A model generated the notes under the pieces. It was given only the letters and a program-made list of their open reading frames with translations, was not told the DNA's origin and made no database searches. A stretch of DNA of 64,000 nt from JBQKLI01 sp012798975. Its GTDB lineage: Bacteria; Bacillota; Clostridia; Tissierellales; Peptoniphilaceae. The position numbers and the translations under genes are program-made. Shown one piece after another: positions 52,755 to 62,169 of this stretch (its first letter is position 1; each line of letters begins with the position of its first letter). The DNA lies in the NCBI RefSeq assembly GCF_052116305.1, contig NZ_JBQKLI010000004.1, forward strand, positions 62,001 to 126,000. Reading direction: 5' to 3'.

Positions 52755-54491
52755 CTATCTAGCATCTATAATTTTCTTTAAAAAAGATCCTACAGTATCA
52801 GAAAATCTTTCAATATCTCGAATATAGACAAAATTGGAACCGTATATTCTTTTTTCTTGGTCTAGATCTTCTTCATTGCCGGTAAAAATACCGAAGATGA
52901 TTTTGTCTTTATTTCTTCCTGTAAAGACTTCTTTTGCAGTATCTTTTATGGCCATATCGCCAGTATAATCTACTGCTTTTTGTTTTCTGCCTTTTACGAC
53001 ACCTACACTGACCTTATCATTCGGTTTTCCGTCGCTTAATATAATGAGAATATTATCCTGAGAATCATCATCCATTAGAGCCAAGGCAGTTTTAATCGCT
53101 AATCCGTCTCTGTTTGATCCGGATGCTAAATATTCGAATATCTTTTCGTTTTTAGAAGAGGGTTCATTATAATCCCGATAAAGTTTTAATATTTGAATAT
53201 GATTGAAATTATTAAAGCCTAATACTCTTGTAGGAATATGAAGTTTTGTTAGGGCAGAGGCGATAATATAGCCTTGGGCTGCGACTTGTGCTTGTCGATC
53301 CTGCTGTGAGGCTGAATTGTCCAACAAAATATCAACAGTAAATCTTCCCATTTGATCCTTGATTTCTCTTTGGAAGATATAAGGATCTTTTAAATAGGTA
53401 TGTCTCCATAATCGGGATGGATCAAGGATACCGCTGTTGCTTACAAGAAGCTGATCTTCCAAATCAGATAAAATATGCTGTTCTAAAATATGAGAAAGCT
53501 TCGATATGCTTCTCCGGTAGAGTACGGCATTATCGTCGAAATGTTTTTTGTTCTCTTCTCTTTGCTGGATCCGTATCTCATCGCGATATCTTTCATTTAA
53601 ACTGTCTCCATACAATCCTTCGGTAATCAATAATCTGCAGCCGTCGTGAATATCGGTGCAAAGATTTTTTTCTAATTGCTCGACAATATATTGTGGAAGA
53701 ATCGGTTTTCCGTAAATACTGACTGCAATTTTTTCGATATCATCTCTTCCGGTGATATCGTCAATATCCATAGAATGAGGAGTTTTATCTTCCTCGTCCA
53801 AATTTTTATCTGTAAATATTGTACTTCTTGCCAATTCTGCAGATTCTAATGTTTCTCTTTCAGGATTTAGAAAACTGCTTTTTTTATATTCAAGCCTGTT
53901 TTTTTCTTTGTTTTTTTCTTTCCATTTTGTTTTTTCGATAATTTTATCTGCAGTATAATCGATTTTTAAATTTTCGTTGATATGAAAATATTCATCGAGG
54001 ATACCTTTTAAAGATACTATAAAATCAGAAGTTTTTTGAAAAGGGATCTTCATCACGGACTCTAAAAGTTTATAGGCTAACGGGAATGTTTTAGGTACGG
54101 AGTTTGTTTTTATAAGATAAAATCCATATTCCAATTCTTCGGAGAGATCCTTAGGCGGATGGAAGGAATATCTTCGTATTCTATGATCGATAAAATTCTT
54201 TCTATAAAGGAGCGCGCCAGGTCTCTCTTTAGCAATATAATCCCATAAACAATTTTCTATAGCGATTTGAATAACCATTTTAATATCTTCATTTGCAAGA
54301 TCTCCCTCTTCGTAAAGAAGATAAAATTCTTCAATGGACTTCATATCAAAGTATTTATAGGCTAAGCCTGCTAATGAAAATTTATAAAAGTCGTAATCAT
54401 CATTATAAACTTTGAAGAGAAGATAAGAGGGATCATAATTATAATCTTCAGATGCTGTCCATGTTATATTTTGTTTCCTTGCGTTTTCCAT
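52755..54491 (-). CDS. VWA-domain protein partnered with a MoxR ATPase (CoxE/NorD-like)
   Basis: 578 residues. The C-terminal 200 form a von Willebrand A domain with MIDAS LLDNSASQQD and later LSDGKPNDK. The N-terminal part is helical, charged and has no clear family. Such proteins bind the MoxR-type AAA+ ring and its client. Encoded 7 bases after the ATPase gene. No membrane segment. Confidence 0.87.
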   Translation of the reverse strand: MENARKQNITWTASEDYNYDPSYLLFKVYNDDYDFYKFSLAGLAYKYFDMKSIEEFYLLYEEGDLANEDIKMVIQIAIENCLWDYIAKERPGALLYRKNFIDHRIRRYSFHPPKDLSEELEYGFYLIKTNSVPKTFPLAYKLLESVMKIPFQKTSDFIVSLKGILDEYFHINENLKIDYTADKIIEKTKWKEKNKEKNRLEYKKSSFLNPERETLESAELARSTIFTDKNLDEEDKTPHSMDIDDITGRDDIEKIAVSIYGKPILPQYIVEQLEKNLCTDIHDGCRLLITEGLYGDSLNERYRDEIRIQQREENKKHFDDNAVLYRRSISKLSHILEQHILSDLEDQLLVSNSGILDPSRLWRHTYLKDPYIFQREIKDQMGRFTVDILLDNSASQQDRQAQVAAQGYIIASALTKLHIPTRVLGFNNFNHIQILKLYRDYNEPSSKNEKIFEYLASGSNRDGLAIKTALALMDDDSQDNILIILSDGKPNDKVSVGVVKGRKQKAVDYTGDMAIKDTAKEVFTGRNKDKIIFGIFTGNEEDLDQEKRIYGSNFVYIRDIERFSDTVGSFLKKIIDAR

Positions 54492-54498
54492 AATCCAC

Positions 54499-55413
54499 CT
54501 ATTTGAATAGTTCTGTATAGTTCATATTTTTTGAAAAGAGACTCTTTATATTGTCGATTATGATTTCTTTTTCAAAAGGATCAAAAGATTTATTGACGAT
54601 TCCCATATCTAAGGCTAGAAAAACATCAAGACCTTTTTGCGCCGCCTTTATTGCTGCGAGCAGACCTCTTAAATCGATGGGTTTTGAGGAAATTTCAGAA
54701 TGAAGGCTTTTTTTCTGCAGATCCATAAACAGTTGAGTAAATAAAGCAGCACCTTTCTCTGTTAAAGGAAATTCTTTTTCTAAAATCGTTAATAGATGCT
54801 GTTTGCTGACAGGGGGCATATCAATAATCATAAATCTTGAAAGCAGTGCTTCGTTGAGCTCTCTAGTACCTGCATATCCATAATTCATCGTACCGATAAA
54901 TCGTGCAGCTTCATGGAGAGGAAGTCTTTTATATCCTGGAACATCAATGACTCTTCTATAGTCCAGTGCAGAATGAATCACTGAGATGGAGTCGTTTTTA
55001 GCCATGTTTATCTCATCCAAAACTCCAAAGCCTCCTTCTTTTGCAGCAAGATATAAAGGTCCTGGGCGAAACTGAACTTCGCCGTCTTTGAAGGTATCGC
55101 TTCCAATCAATGTGTTGCTGTCCACATTCACATGAAAGGACATATTCCATTGAGGTCGATTAAAAACCAACGATAAATTATCGCATAGGACATTTTTGCC
55201 AGTCGCTTTTGGTCCTGTGAGAAGAAGATGGGACCCGTTGAGTATAGCTGTTAAACTCATTTCCCATATTTCTTTGCCTAAATATATGAACTGAGGCTGG
55301 GGAATTCTATTCCAAAATTCTTCATTCAGTTTATAAAAATCACGAAAATACATAACATCTTGTATTAGTTTGTCGGATATCTGCTGTTCTTTTAAAAAAT
55401 CCATATTTTTCAC
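54499..55413 (-). CDS. MoxR-family AAA+ ATPase
   Basis: 304 residues. Walker A reads GPKATGKN: the usual Ser/Thr is Asn. Walker B is GVLDEINMAKND, sensor 1 IGTMNYGYAG, Arg finger in ALLSRFMII. MoxR ATPases with VWA partners act as chaperones that insert cofactors or remodel complexes. The client is unknown; the gene pair is divergent from a peptidase and a J-protein. AGAAAGG site. Confidence 0.9.
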   Translation of the reverse strand: MKNMDFLKEQQISDKLIQDVMYFRDFYKLNEEFWNRIPQPQFIYLGKEIWEMSLTAILNGSHLLLTGPKATGKNVLCDNLSLVFNRPQWNMSFHVNVDSNTLIGSDTFKDGEVQFRPGPLYLAAKEGGFGVLDEINMAKNDSISVIHSALDYRRVIDVPGYKRLPLHEAARFIGTMNYGYAGTRELNEALLSRFMIIDMPPVSKQHLLTILEKEFPLTEKGAALFTQLFMDLQKKSLHSEISSKPIDLRGLLAAIKAAQKGLDVFLALDMGIVNKSFDPFEKEIIIDNIKSLFSKNMNYTELFK

Positions 55414-55520
55414 CTTTCTTTCTTATACATTATTTTTACATATAGTTATTGTATCATGGAAAAAAGATAAGAAACTAGCAATATGATATAATACAACCAC
55501 TATATATTTAAGGGACTGTT

Positions 55521-55904
55521 ATGGGAGAATATAATTACACAATAGAAGAAGTTGAAGAAATTTTAGAAGATTTAGTTCATGAGCTGCCTCAAGAATTTTT
55601 CAATAAACTCCATGGAGGAGTCTCATTAATCGATCAGTCAAAATACCATCCGGAAGGGATTGGACAGGATCTCTATATAATGGGAGAGTATCAAAAAGGG
55701 ATATACGGAAATATGATCCGTATCTATTATGGTTCCTTTATGAATGTGTACGGTTATTTGCCGAAGGAGAAGCTCAAAGAAAAGTTGAGAGATACTTTGC
55801 GCCACGAATTCCGACATCATTTAGAGCATTTAGCAGGAGAGCGGGGGTTAGAAATACAAGATGAAATTGAATTGGAAAAATATAGAAAGAGCAGGGAAAA
55901 GTAA
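55521..55904 (+). CDS. Zincin-like metallopeptidase family protein
   Basis: 127 residues. RHEFRHHLEHLAGERGLE near 97-114 is an HExxH zinc site with a downstream Glu. Matches small metallopeptidases of the DUF1025-like group whose substrates are unknown. No signal peptide. Ribosome site GGGACTG is weak. Three bases before the J-protein gene, so likely an operon with it. Confidence 0.82.
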   Translation: MGEYNYTIEEVEEILEDLVHELPQEFFNKLHGGVSLIDQSKYHPEGIGQDLYIMGEYQKGIYGNMIRIYYGSFMNVYGYLPKEKLKEKLRDTLRHEFRHHLEHLAGERGLEIQDEIELEKYRKSREK

Positions 55905-55907
55905 TTA

Positions 55908-56711
55908 ATGGCAAAGTTTTTTGGTAAGGCAATAAAGGGTTTTGCAAAAGGCCTGGATTATTTTATAAGTTTTTTAATAGCAATTATTGAGACGGCTGTA
56001 AATATTGTTCGAAGTTTAGGAGCAGCTGTATTATCTTTTATAGGAATGTTCGGCTGTTTGCTCGTATTTTTATTTCCTGTGTTTATTATTCCGCTTTTAA
56101 GCGATCCTTTAGTATGGCTTGCATTTATAATACTAGTAGTATTTCCAATACTCGGGACAACCTTTGTATCAAAGCTTAAGTATTTCAAATACAGTTTGAT
56201 TGAATTTCTGAATGATTACGGGGAATATTTAATAGACGATAATAAAAAATCTTTTGGAACTTTCCGAGATTATGCGGATCAATACACTCGAATGAAAGAC
56301 GAAAAAGCAAGAAAAGAAAGAGAAGAAAGGCAGAGAGAACAGCAGCGGATGTGGGATGAGCGTTTCAATCAATGGTTTGGGGGCAATTTTTCCGGAGGCT
56401 ATTGGACAAACGGAAATCAGTATGGATATGGTGGATATACAGGTCAAAATGGGTATGATAATAGTCAAGGACATTATTATCAGAATCCGTTAAATGATTT
56501 TAACAGACAGTATAAAGAAGCCTGCAGTATTTTAGGGGTAAGCGAAACGGCAGATAAGTATGAAGTAAAACTGGCTTATCGAAAAATGGCTAAAAAATAC
56601 CATCCAGATATTAATAAAGAGCCGGGTTCTAAAGAAATGTTCCAAAAGGTCAATAATGCGTATGAGTTTTTAAGCGATGATAATATTGAAAGATACCGTA
56701 AAATGAATTAA
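55908..56711 (+). CDS. Membrane-anchored J-domain protein
   Basis: 267 residues. Two or three N-terminal membrane helices (about 12-90), a charged Arg/Glu coil (RKEREERQREQQRMW), a Gly/Tyr/Asn-rich low-complexity stretch (about 150-195), and a C-terminal J domain (ILGVSETADKYEVKLAYRKM, HPD present). A C-terminal J domain behind a membrane anchor differs from DnaJ. It would recruit DnaK to the membrane. Start ATG 55908 two bases after the previous stop. Confidence 0.87.
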   Translation: MAKFFGKAIKGFAKGLDYFISFLIAIIETAVNIVRSLGAAVLSFIGMFGCLLVFLFPVFIIPLLSDPLVWLAFIILVVFPILGTTFVSKLKYFKYSLIEFLNDYGEYLIDDNKKSFGTFRDYADQYTRMKDEKARKEREERQREQQRMWDERFNQWFGGNFSGGYWTNGNQYGYGGYTGQNGYDNSQGHYYQNPLNDFNRQYKEACSILGVSETADKYEVKLAYRKMAKKYHPDINKEPGSKEMFQKVNNAYEFLSDDNIERYRKMN

Positions 56712-56715
56712 AACT

Positions 56716-56752
56716 AAAAACTCTTCAAGCTTTCTAAGCGGAAGAGTTTTTC
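56716..56752 (+). terminator. Terminator of the peptidase/J-protein unit
   Basis: AAAAACTCTTC / GAAGAGTTTTT stem with a 14-base loop. Confidence 0.85.
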
Positions 56753-56772
56753 ATTTTGTAAGGAGGAAGTTT

Positions 56773-57951
56773 GTGAGATTAAAGGACGAAGAATTAATAG
56801 AATTTACAAGGCAGCTGGTGCAAAGACCAAGCTTGTCCGGAAAAGAGCAGGATGTTGCAGAATATATTAAAACAAAACTGGAAGAACTTGGTTTTGAAGA
56901 AGTACGTACCGATGATATGGGAAGCGTTACAGGATGTATCAAAGGAAACAAACCAGGCAAAACTATTTTGTTAGATGGACATATGGATACTGTGAGTCCC
57001 CTCGACACAACAAAATGGACACATCATCCTTATAGCGGTGAAATCGAAGATGGTAAAATATTCGGAAGAGGAACTACGGATATGAAGGGCAGTTTGGCAT
57101 CGATGATTTTCTCCATCGCACGTTTTATGGAAAAGAAAAAAGTAGATTTCTCAGGGGAAATTCATATTGCCTGTACTGTTTATGAAGAAGTCTTTGAAGG
57201 AGTGGCCTGTAAGCAGATTGTCAAGGAAATCAAACCGGACATGGTAATTATCGGGGAAGCGACTACTTCTACTATAAAAATTGGTCAAAGGGGAAGGGCA
57301 GAAATACAGGTGGAAACCTTCGGAAAGACTGGACATAGTTCCCATCCGGAAAACGGAATCAATGCAGTACTCAATATGAATAAATTTATTAATGAATTAA
57401 AGAAACTGAAATTAACAAATCATGAAATACTAGGGGAAGGAATTTTAGAAATCACTGATATCATGTCAAATCCTTATCCTGGAGATTCCATGATACCGGA
57501 AACATGCCAGATTACTTTGGATAGACGTACATTAGTCGGAGAAAAGAAAAAGAATGTGCTAAAACAAGTTCAAGATATTGTAGAGCGTTTAAGAGAAAGC
57601 GACACTCAGTTTGATGGCAAAGCCTATCTTGTTCAAGGAGAAGGATATTGTTATACCGGTAAAAGATTTAAATCCGAGCGGTTTTACCCGGCTTGGATAA
57701 TCGACAAAGAGGAAAAATTAGTGCAGGCAGCTATATCCGGTTTAGAAAGAGCCGGTATTCAAACAGAACTATCCCATTTTGATTTTTGTACAAATGGAAG
57801 TTATTACTGCGGGAAAAAGAAAATTCCGACGATTGGATACGGCCCTTCAAAAGAAAATATCGCACACACTATAGATGAGTATATAACGATAGAAGAACTA
57901 AAAAAATCTTGTAAAGGTTTTGAAAGTATATTAGAGGAACTGACAAATTAG
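56773..57951 (+). CDS. M20 family metallopeptidase, YgeY-like
   Basis: 392 residues. GTG start after AAGGAGG. Zinc motifs LDGHMDTVSP, TDMKGS, and EE in CTVYEEVFEG; dimer domain in the middle. Closest in pattern to YgeY hydrolases, which accompany selenium-linked purine or amino acid catabolism in some bacteria; no such genes are nearby. Substrate unknown. Confidence 0.9.
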   Translation: MRLKDEELIEFTRQLVQRPSLSGKEQDVAEYIKTKLEELGFEEVRTDDMGSVTGCIKGNKPGKTILLDGHMDTVSPLDTTKWTHHPYSGEIEDGKIFGRGTTDMKGSLASMIFSIARFMEKKKVDFSGEIHIACTVYEEVFEGVACKQIVKEIKPDMVIIGEATTSTIKIGQRGRAEIQVETFGKTGHSSHPENGINAVLNMNKFINELKKLKLTNHEILGEGILEITDIMSNPYPGDSMIPETCQITLDRRTLVGEKKKNVLKQVQDIVERLRESDTQFDGKAYLVQGEGYCYTGKRFKSERFYPAWIIDKEEKLVQAAISGLERAGIQTELSHFDFCTNGSYYCGKKKIPTIGYGPSKENIAHTIDEYITIEELKKSCKGFESILEELTN

Positions 57952-57960
57952 AATATAAAT

Positions 57961-58003
57961 GAACTGCTTTTCATATAAATTTGAAAAACAGTTCTTTTGT
58001 TTT
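57961..58003 (+). terminator. Terminator of the M20 peptidase gene
   Basis: GAACTGCTTTTCA / TGAAAAACAGTTC stem and a T-rich tail. Confidence 0.85.
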
Positions 58004-58096
58004 TACAATGATTTTTGTCTTTTTTGGAGAACGTTTTTATATTTGCTTCTTGTCACAGTCAGAAAATAAATGCTCTTGTTTTTTTCTACTACACCT

Positions 58097-58876
58097 TTAC
58101 TTCTCAACTGTCATATCCTGGTGAGTGATCCAGTCGCTGAAACCTCCTACATAAATTCGATAGGGTATTGAAATGGATTCAAGAAGCAAAGCGTTTACAC
58201 AAGCGGTAATTCCAGCATTGCAATATAGTATAATATTATGTTCTTCTTCGATCGGGAAAAGAGGATTGATATCAGGATAATCCGGTACGCCGTCGGGAAG
58301 AAGTTTATTATAATAGTGATGGTGAGCTCCCGGGATATGGCCATGGGAGGTGAGTGCATGGTAGCTGTCCTCATCTCTTGAATCGATCATATAATAATTA
58401 GGATCTTTTAGATGTTTTCTGACTTCTTCATAATCTGCCGTTTGAGAAGAGTCAAAAACAAGAGTTTCGTAATTCATAATTTTAGGGCGGGTATATTCAT
58501 AATTTTTGAGTTCCTCTGCACTATACATTACATATCCTGTAATTCCTATCGTTTTTAGCATCCACCAAAAACGTGCAGCAAAAGGGAGGCCCATAGGGGA
58601 ATAGATAACGACTAGAGAACCTGGGTTCAGTCCGATACGCATCATTTTTTTTGCGAATTCATTCATATCGGGAAGGGGGTAATTCCCGCCCTGTTCTCCT
58701 TTGGGTCCAACAAGGGAGTTAAAGCCAATAAATACTGCGTTTTCTACATAATCTTTAAGTTCATTTGTATTATCTTTCTGATCATCTTTTCCGATATGAA
58801 ACAACACAGGTGTTGGAAGAGAGATCAGATCTTCTTTATTTATAATTCTTCTTCTAATTAAATGTTTGCAAGTCAT
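58097..58876 (-). CDS. Sulfurtransferase with two rhodanese domains
   Basis: 259 residues from ATG 58876; the GTG at 58885 lies within its AGAGGTG ribosome site. The N-terminal rhodanese domain is inactive, and the C-terminal one has the active Cys in YCNAGITA near 230. Resembles SseA/thiosulfate sulfurtransferases that move a sulfane sulfur to cyanide or a thiol. Convergent with the M20 gene. Confidence 0.9.
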   Translation of the reverse strand: MTCKHLIRRRIINKEDLISLPTPVLFHIGKDDQKDNTNELKDYVENAVFIGFNSLVGPKGEQGGNYPLPDMNEFAKKMMRIGLNPGSLVVIYSPMGLPFAARFWWMLKTIGITGYVMYSAEELKNYEYTRPKIMNYETLVFDSSQTADYEEVRKHLKDPNYYMIDSRDEDSYHALTSHGHIPGAHHHYYNKLLPDGVPDYPDINPLFPIEEEHNIILYCNAGITACVNALLLESISIPYRIYVGGFSDWITHQDMTVEK

Positions 58877-58992
58877 AGATATCACCTCTTATGTAGTATA
58901 TCAGATTAAGGATTCTTTTTTTATATGTAACAGCAGGTACTGAGAAGAGAGAAGAAATCATATATATTAGTAATATAAAAGGGGGGAGAATC

Positions 58993-59181
58993 ATGAAAGC
59001 ATATGTCGATAAAGGAACGTGTATTGGATGCGAACTATGTGTAAATATCTGTCCTGATGTTTTCAGCATGGATGATGATGACCTGGCTGTTGCTATAGAT
59101 GGAGATATTCCTGAAGATGCAATGGCAGAATGCGAAGAAGCAAAAGAAAGCTGTCCTACAGACAGTATCTCAATAGAATAA
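58993..59181 (+). CDS. Ferredoxin, single [4Fe-4S] cluster
   Basis: 62 residues. CIGCELCVNICPDVF (C-x2-C-x2-C or -x3-CP) and the remote Cys in SCPTDSI hold one cluster. Very acidic. Likely electron carrier for PFOR or other low-potential enzymes. GGGGGGAG site and its own terminator. Confidence 0.95.
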   Translation: MKAYVDKGTCIGCELCVNICPDVFSMDDDDLAVAIDGDIPEDAMAECEEAKESCPTDSISIE

Positions 59182-59182
59182 A

Positions 59183-59214
59183 AAAAGAACAGGTTGAGGC
59201 CTGTTCTTTTTTTT
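59183..59214 (+). terminator. Terminator of the ferredoxin gene
   Basis: AAAAGAACAGG / CCTGTTCTTTT stem with an eight-T tail. Confidence 0.93.
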
Positions 59215-59343
59215 GTACAAAAGCTTATTCGCAGAATCCTTTCATAATTATGGGTACTATGATATTCTATTATAAATTGAGGAAATTTATACAAAGTAGA
59301 GTGGACTAATTAAAATTATTTATTATCAAATGGAGATATAATA

Positions 59344-60036
59344 ATGAGGAAATTTTCGATTTTAGATATAATTAAACTATTTTTTATGGCGGCATTAGGC
59401 GGGGTTCTCTTTTACGGTGCAGTATATTTCTTTGTAAGACCTGTCTATTCTTCAAATACGATACTAAGGATTACAAATGCTGAAGAGTCTGGCTCGGGAA
59501 ATTCCGAAAGACGGAGACTCAATACTTACAATGAAGCACTGAATTCATCGAAAGTGAGAGATCAGGTGCTAGGAAATTTGGAAATTGATTTTACGCCCAG
59601 CGAATACAGACAAAAAGTTAAAGTGGGACGTATCGGCGATTCCAATCTTTTTGGAATAAAAATCAAGGATACCATTGCTCAAAGGTCAATGGATTTGGCA
59701 AATGAAAGCGCAGAGGTGTTTCAAAAAGAGATAGGATCTTTTATTGAAGGAGAGCAAATCGATATTGTCGATGAAGCTGAAATGCCTGGACAAGCAGATA
59801 CTTGGTTAAGAAGAACCGCTGCGGTTATCGGGGTACTTGCAGGATTGCTTATTGGAGTCATGAAAAAAATGAAAAAAGTTAAAAATGATGATTCTTTTAC
59901 ATCTGTAGAATCCTTGAAAAAGCGCTTTGATTTTCCGGTTTTAGGAGAGATTCCGCAGTTAAACAAAGAAAACCAAAAGACTTATGAAGTTAGCGAGCTT
60001 TTTAAGGAGGAAACGAATGAAAATGAAGCTGAATGA
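59344..60036 (+). CDS. Wzz/YveK-type polysaccharide chain-length and kinase-activator protein
   Basis: 230 residues. Membrane helices near 14-31 and 158-180 enclose a short outer domain (VYSSNTILRITNAEE). The cytosolic tail of about 50 residues fits those that activate BY-kinases. Overlaps the kinase gene by 20 bases. No glycosyltransferase, Wzx or Wzy gene is nearby, so the polymer is unknown. Confidence 0.85.
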   Translation: MRKFSILDIIKLFFMAALGGVLFYGAVYFFVRPVYSSNTILRITNAEESGSGNSERRRLNTYNEALNSSKVRDQVLGNLEIDFTPSEYRQKVKVGRIGDSNLFGIKIKDTIAQRSMDLANESAEVFQKEIGSFIEGEQIDIVDEAEMPGQADTWLRRTAAVIGVLAGLLIGVMKKMKKVKNDDSFTSVESLKKRFDFPVLGEIPQLNKENQKTYEVSELFKEETNENEAE

Positions 60037-60661
60037 AAGATATGAGAGTTCCTATTCGTTCTTGGAAGAAAGCTTTTCAGCTTTAAGAACGAATCTTAGA
60101 TTTGCAAAAGATGCTGAGGATATTCGAATTATCGCAGTCACTTCCCCCGGAAAAGACGAAGGAAAAACTACTATTACCTATGGACTCGCGAAAAGTTTGG
60201 CGAAAGACGGTCAGACAGTGCTTTTAATGGACTGCAATTTACGAACTCCAGCAATAGATAAATGCGGTAATTATGAAGTGGGAAGAGGATTAGTCAACAT
60301 TTTGATTAATGATGTTATTCCTGCCGAAGTAGTTGTGCCGGACCCAGACCATTTAAATCTCGATATTATACTGGCAGGTTCTGTACCGCCGAACCCGGTG
60401 GAGCTTATGGGCTCGATTAAAATGAAGAATTTACTTATTTCCGTTAAGGACTATTATGATTATATACTTTTAGATACACCGGGTATCTGTTTAGCGCCGG
60501 ATGCAGGAATACTATCCAACTATGCAGACGCAACGATACTGATTGTTGAGAAAGGAAGAACTCAAGGGGAAGATTTGGAAAAGTCTTTAAATCGAATTGA
60601 TTATTTAAATGGAAAGATGCTGGGTTTTGTTTTTAACGATATAAAGGGTCTAGACGAATAG
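60017..60661 (+). CDS. CpsD/CapB-type tyrosine autokinase, lacking a C-terminal Tyr cluster
   Basis: 214 residues from ATG 60017 (AAGGAGG). EESFSALRTNLRF (oligomer motif), Walker A SPGKDEGKTT, Walker A' LLMDCNLRTP, Walker B YILLDTPGI. BY-kinases normally end in a Tyr-rich tail that is phosphorylated; here the protein ends FNDIKGLDE with none. It may signal differently or have lost autophosphorylation. Confidence 0.88.
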   Translation: MKMKLNERYESSYSFLEESFSALRTNLRFAKDAEDIRIIAVTSPGKDEGKTTITYGLAKSLAKDGQTVLLMDCNLRTPAIDKCGNYEVGRGLVNILINDVIPAEVVVPDPDHLNLDIILAGSVPPNPVELMGSIKMKNLLISVKDYYDYILLDTPGICLAPDAGILSNYADATILIVEKGRTQGEDLEKSLNRIDYLNGKMLGFVFNDIKGLDE

Positions 60662-60704
60662 AGATTCATGAAATCTAAACCTTGGATGAATTATGGAGAA
60701 TAAA

Positions 60705-61040
60705 ATGAAGCGTTTAAATAAATATTTGTTTATGCTTTTGCTGATTGGATTGTTGTCCGGCTGTTATAAAGAAGAAAGCTATACCTCTAGGCGGGAATCA
60801 ACGGAAACGGTAGAAGTAAAAACCGAGACAAATCAAGAAACTCATAATACAGGAATATCCAATGAGCAGGTAAACCTGAGAGCTAAAGCAGATGTGAATT
60901 CGGAAATTATATCACAAGTACCGAAGGGGAGCGAAATGGAGATTATCGGCGTAGAAGAAGTTGGAGAAGTCAGCTGGAGCCGTGTGATTATCGAAAATTC
61001 GGTCGGTTATATTCAAAGCCAGTACATTTCATTAGAATAA
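60705..61040 (+). CDS. SH3-domain lipoprotein
   Basis: 111 residues from ATG 60705 (TGGAGAA site; an in-frame ATG at 60693 lies within it). Signal with lipobox LLSGC. A Glu/Thr-rich spacer leads to a bacterial SH3 domain (VNLRAKADVNSEIISQVPKG). Probably binds peptidoglycan at the outer face of the membrane. Confidence 0.88.
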   Translation: MKRLNKYLFMLLLIGLLSGCYKEESYTSRRESTETVEVKTETNQETHNTGISNEQVNLRAKADVNSEIISQVPKGSEMEIIGVEEVGEVSWSRVIIENSVGYIQSQYISLE

Positions 61041-61053
61041 TAGGGAGGCGGCT

Positions 61054-62169
61054 ATGGAAGAACACAGGTATTATATACCATGGAATGAAGCAGCAGTTTT
61101 TATGAAAAAAGCTTTTGTAAAACTGGATATGCCGGAAAAAGATGCAGAGATTTGTGTAGATGTCCTTTTAGAAAGTGATAGAAGGGGAATAGAAAGCCAT
61201 GGCTGCAACCGTTTCAAACCGATTTATATCGATCGTATTTTAGATGGGATACTAAATCCTATTACGAATTTTGAAATCATCCGAGAAACAGCCACTACTG
61301 CTGTAGTCGACGGACACGACGGGATGGGTATGGTAATTTCCCATAAAGCTATGAAAATAGCTATTGAAAAAGCAAAAAAATATGGTATGGGAATGGTAGT
61401 AGTAAGAAATTCATCTCATTATGGTATAGCTGGTTATTATGCTTCCATGGCTGCAGCACAGGATATGATAGGGATTACGGGAACAAATGCACGGCCTTCT
61501 GTAGCGCCTACATTTGGTGTAGAAAATATGATGGGTACCAATCCGCTTACTTTTGGTATGCCGACAGATGAAGAATTTCCTTTTATATTGGATTGTGCTA
61601 CTAGTACTTGTCAAAGGGGAAAGATTGAACTGTATAATCGGGAAGGGAAGAAAACTCCTCAAGGACTTGTTATCAGCGAGAATGGCGAAAGTCTTACAGA
61701 CAGCGAAGAGATTCTCAATGCCCTTGAGAAGGGAACGGCAGCTTTGACTCCTCTAGGGGGGGTTGGGGAAGCCTTAGGCGGTTATAAAGGTTATGGCTAT
61801 ACAACGGTAGTAGAAATACTTTCATCTGCTCTTCAAGCAGGTTCTTTTATGAATAGCCTAAGCGGATATGATGCAGAAGGTTTAAAAATCCCCTATCATT
61901 TAGGCCATTTTTTCATGGCAGTTGATATAGAAGCTTTTATGGGGGCGGATGTGTTTAAGAAAATTACAGGTGATATTTTAAGAGAGTTGAGAAGTTCAAA
62001 GAAAGCCCAAGGGGAAGAACGGATTTATACCGCTGGGGAAAAAGAATATCTTAAGTCTTTAGAAAGAGAAAATACTGGAATTCCCATTGGGAAAGAAATA
62101 CAAAAGGAATTTATTGAAATAAGAGATCGGTTAGGGTTAGACTTTAGTTTCAGTTTTGAGGATCTGTAA
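61054..62169 (+). CDS. Ldh2-family malate/L-lactate-type dehydrogenase
   Basis: 371 residues. Unlike Rossmann dehydrogenases; typical motifs are ESDRRGIESHG, HDGMGMVISHKAM, RNSSHYGIAGYY and GGYKGYGYTTVVEILSSAL. NAD(P)-dependent oxidation of a 2-hydroxy acid such as malate, lactate or sulfolactate; the substrate is not decidable here. GGGAGGCGG site. Its stop overlaps the start codon of the ruined M19 gene (TAATG). Confidence 0.9.
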   Translation: MEEHRYYIPWNEAAVFMKKAFVKLDMPEKDAEICVDVLLESDRRGIESHGCNRFKPIYIDRILDGILNPITNFEIIRETATTAVVDGHDGMGMVISHKAMKIAIEKAKKYGMGMVVVRNSSHYGIAGYYASMAAAQDMIGITGTNARPSVAPTFGVENMMGTNPLTFGMPTDEEFPFILDCATSTCQRGKIELYNREGKKTPQGLVISENGESLTDSEEILNALEKGTAALTPLGGVGEALGGYKGYGYTTVVEILSSALQAGSFMNSLSGYDAEGLKIPYHLGHFFMAVDIEAFMGADVFKKITGDILRELRSSKKAQGEERIYTAGEKEYLKSLERENTGIPIGKEIQKEFIEIRDRLGLDFSFSFEDL

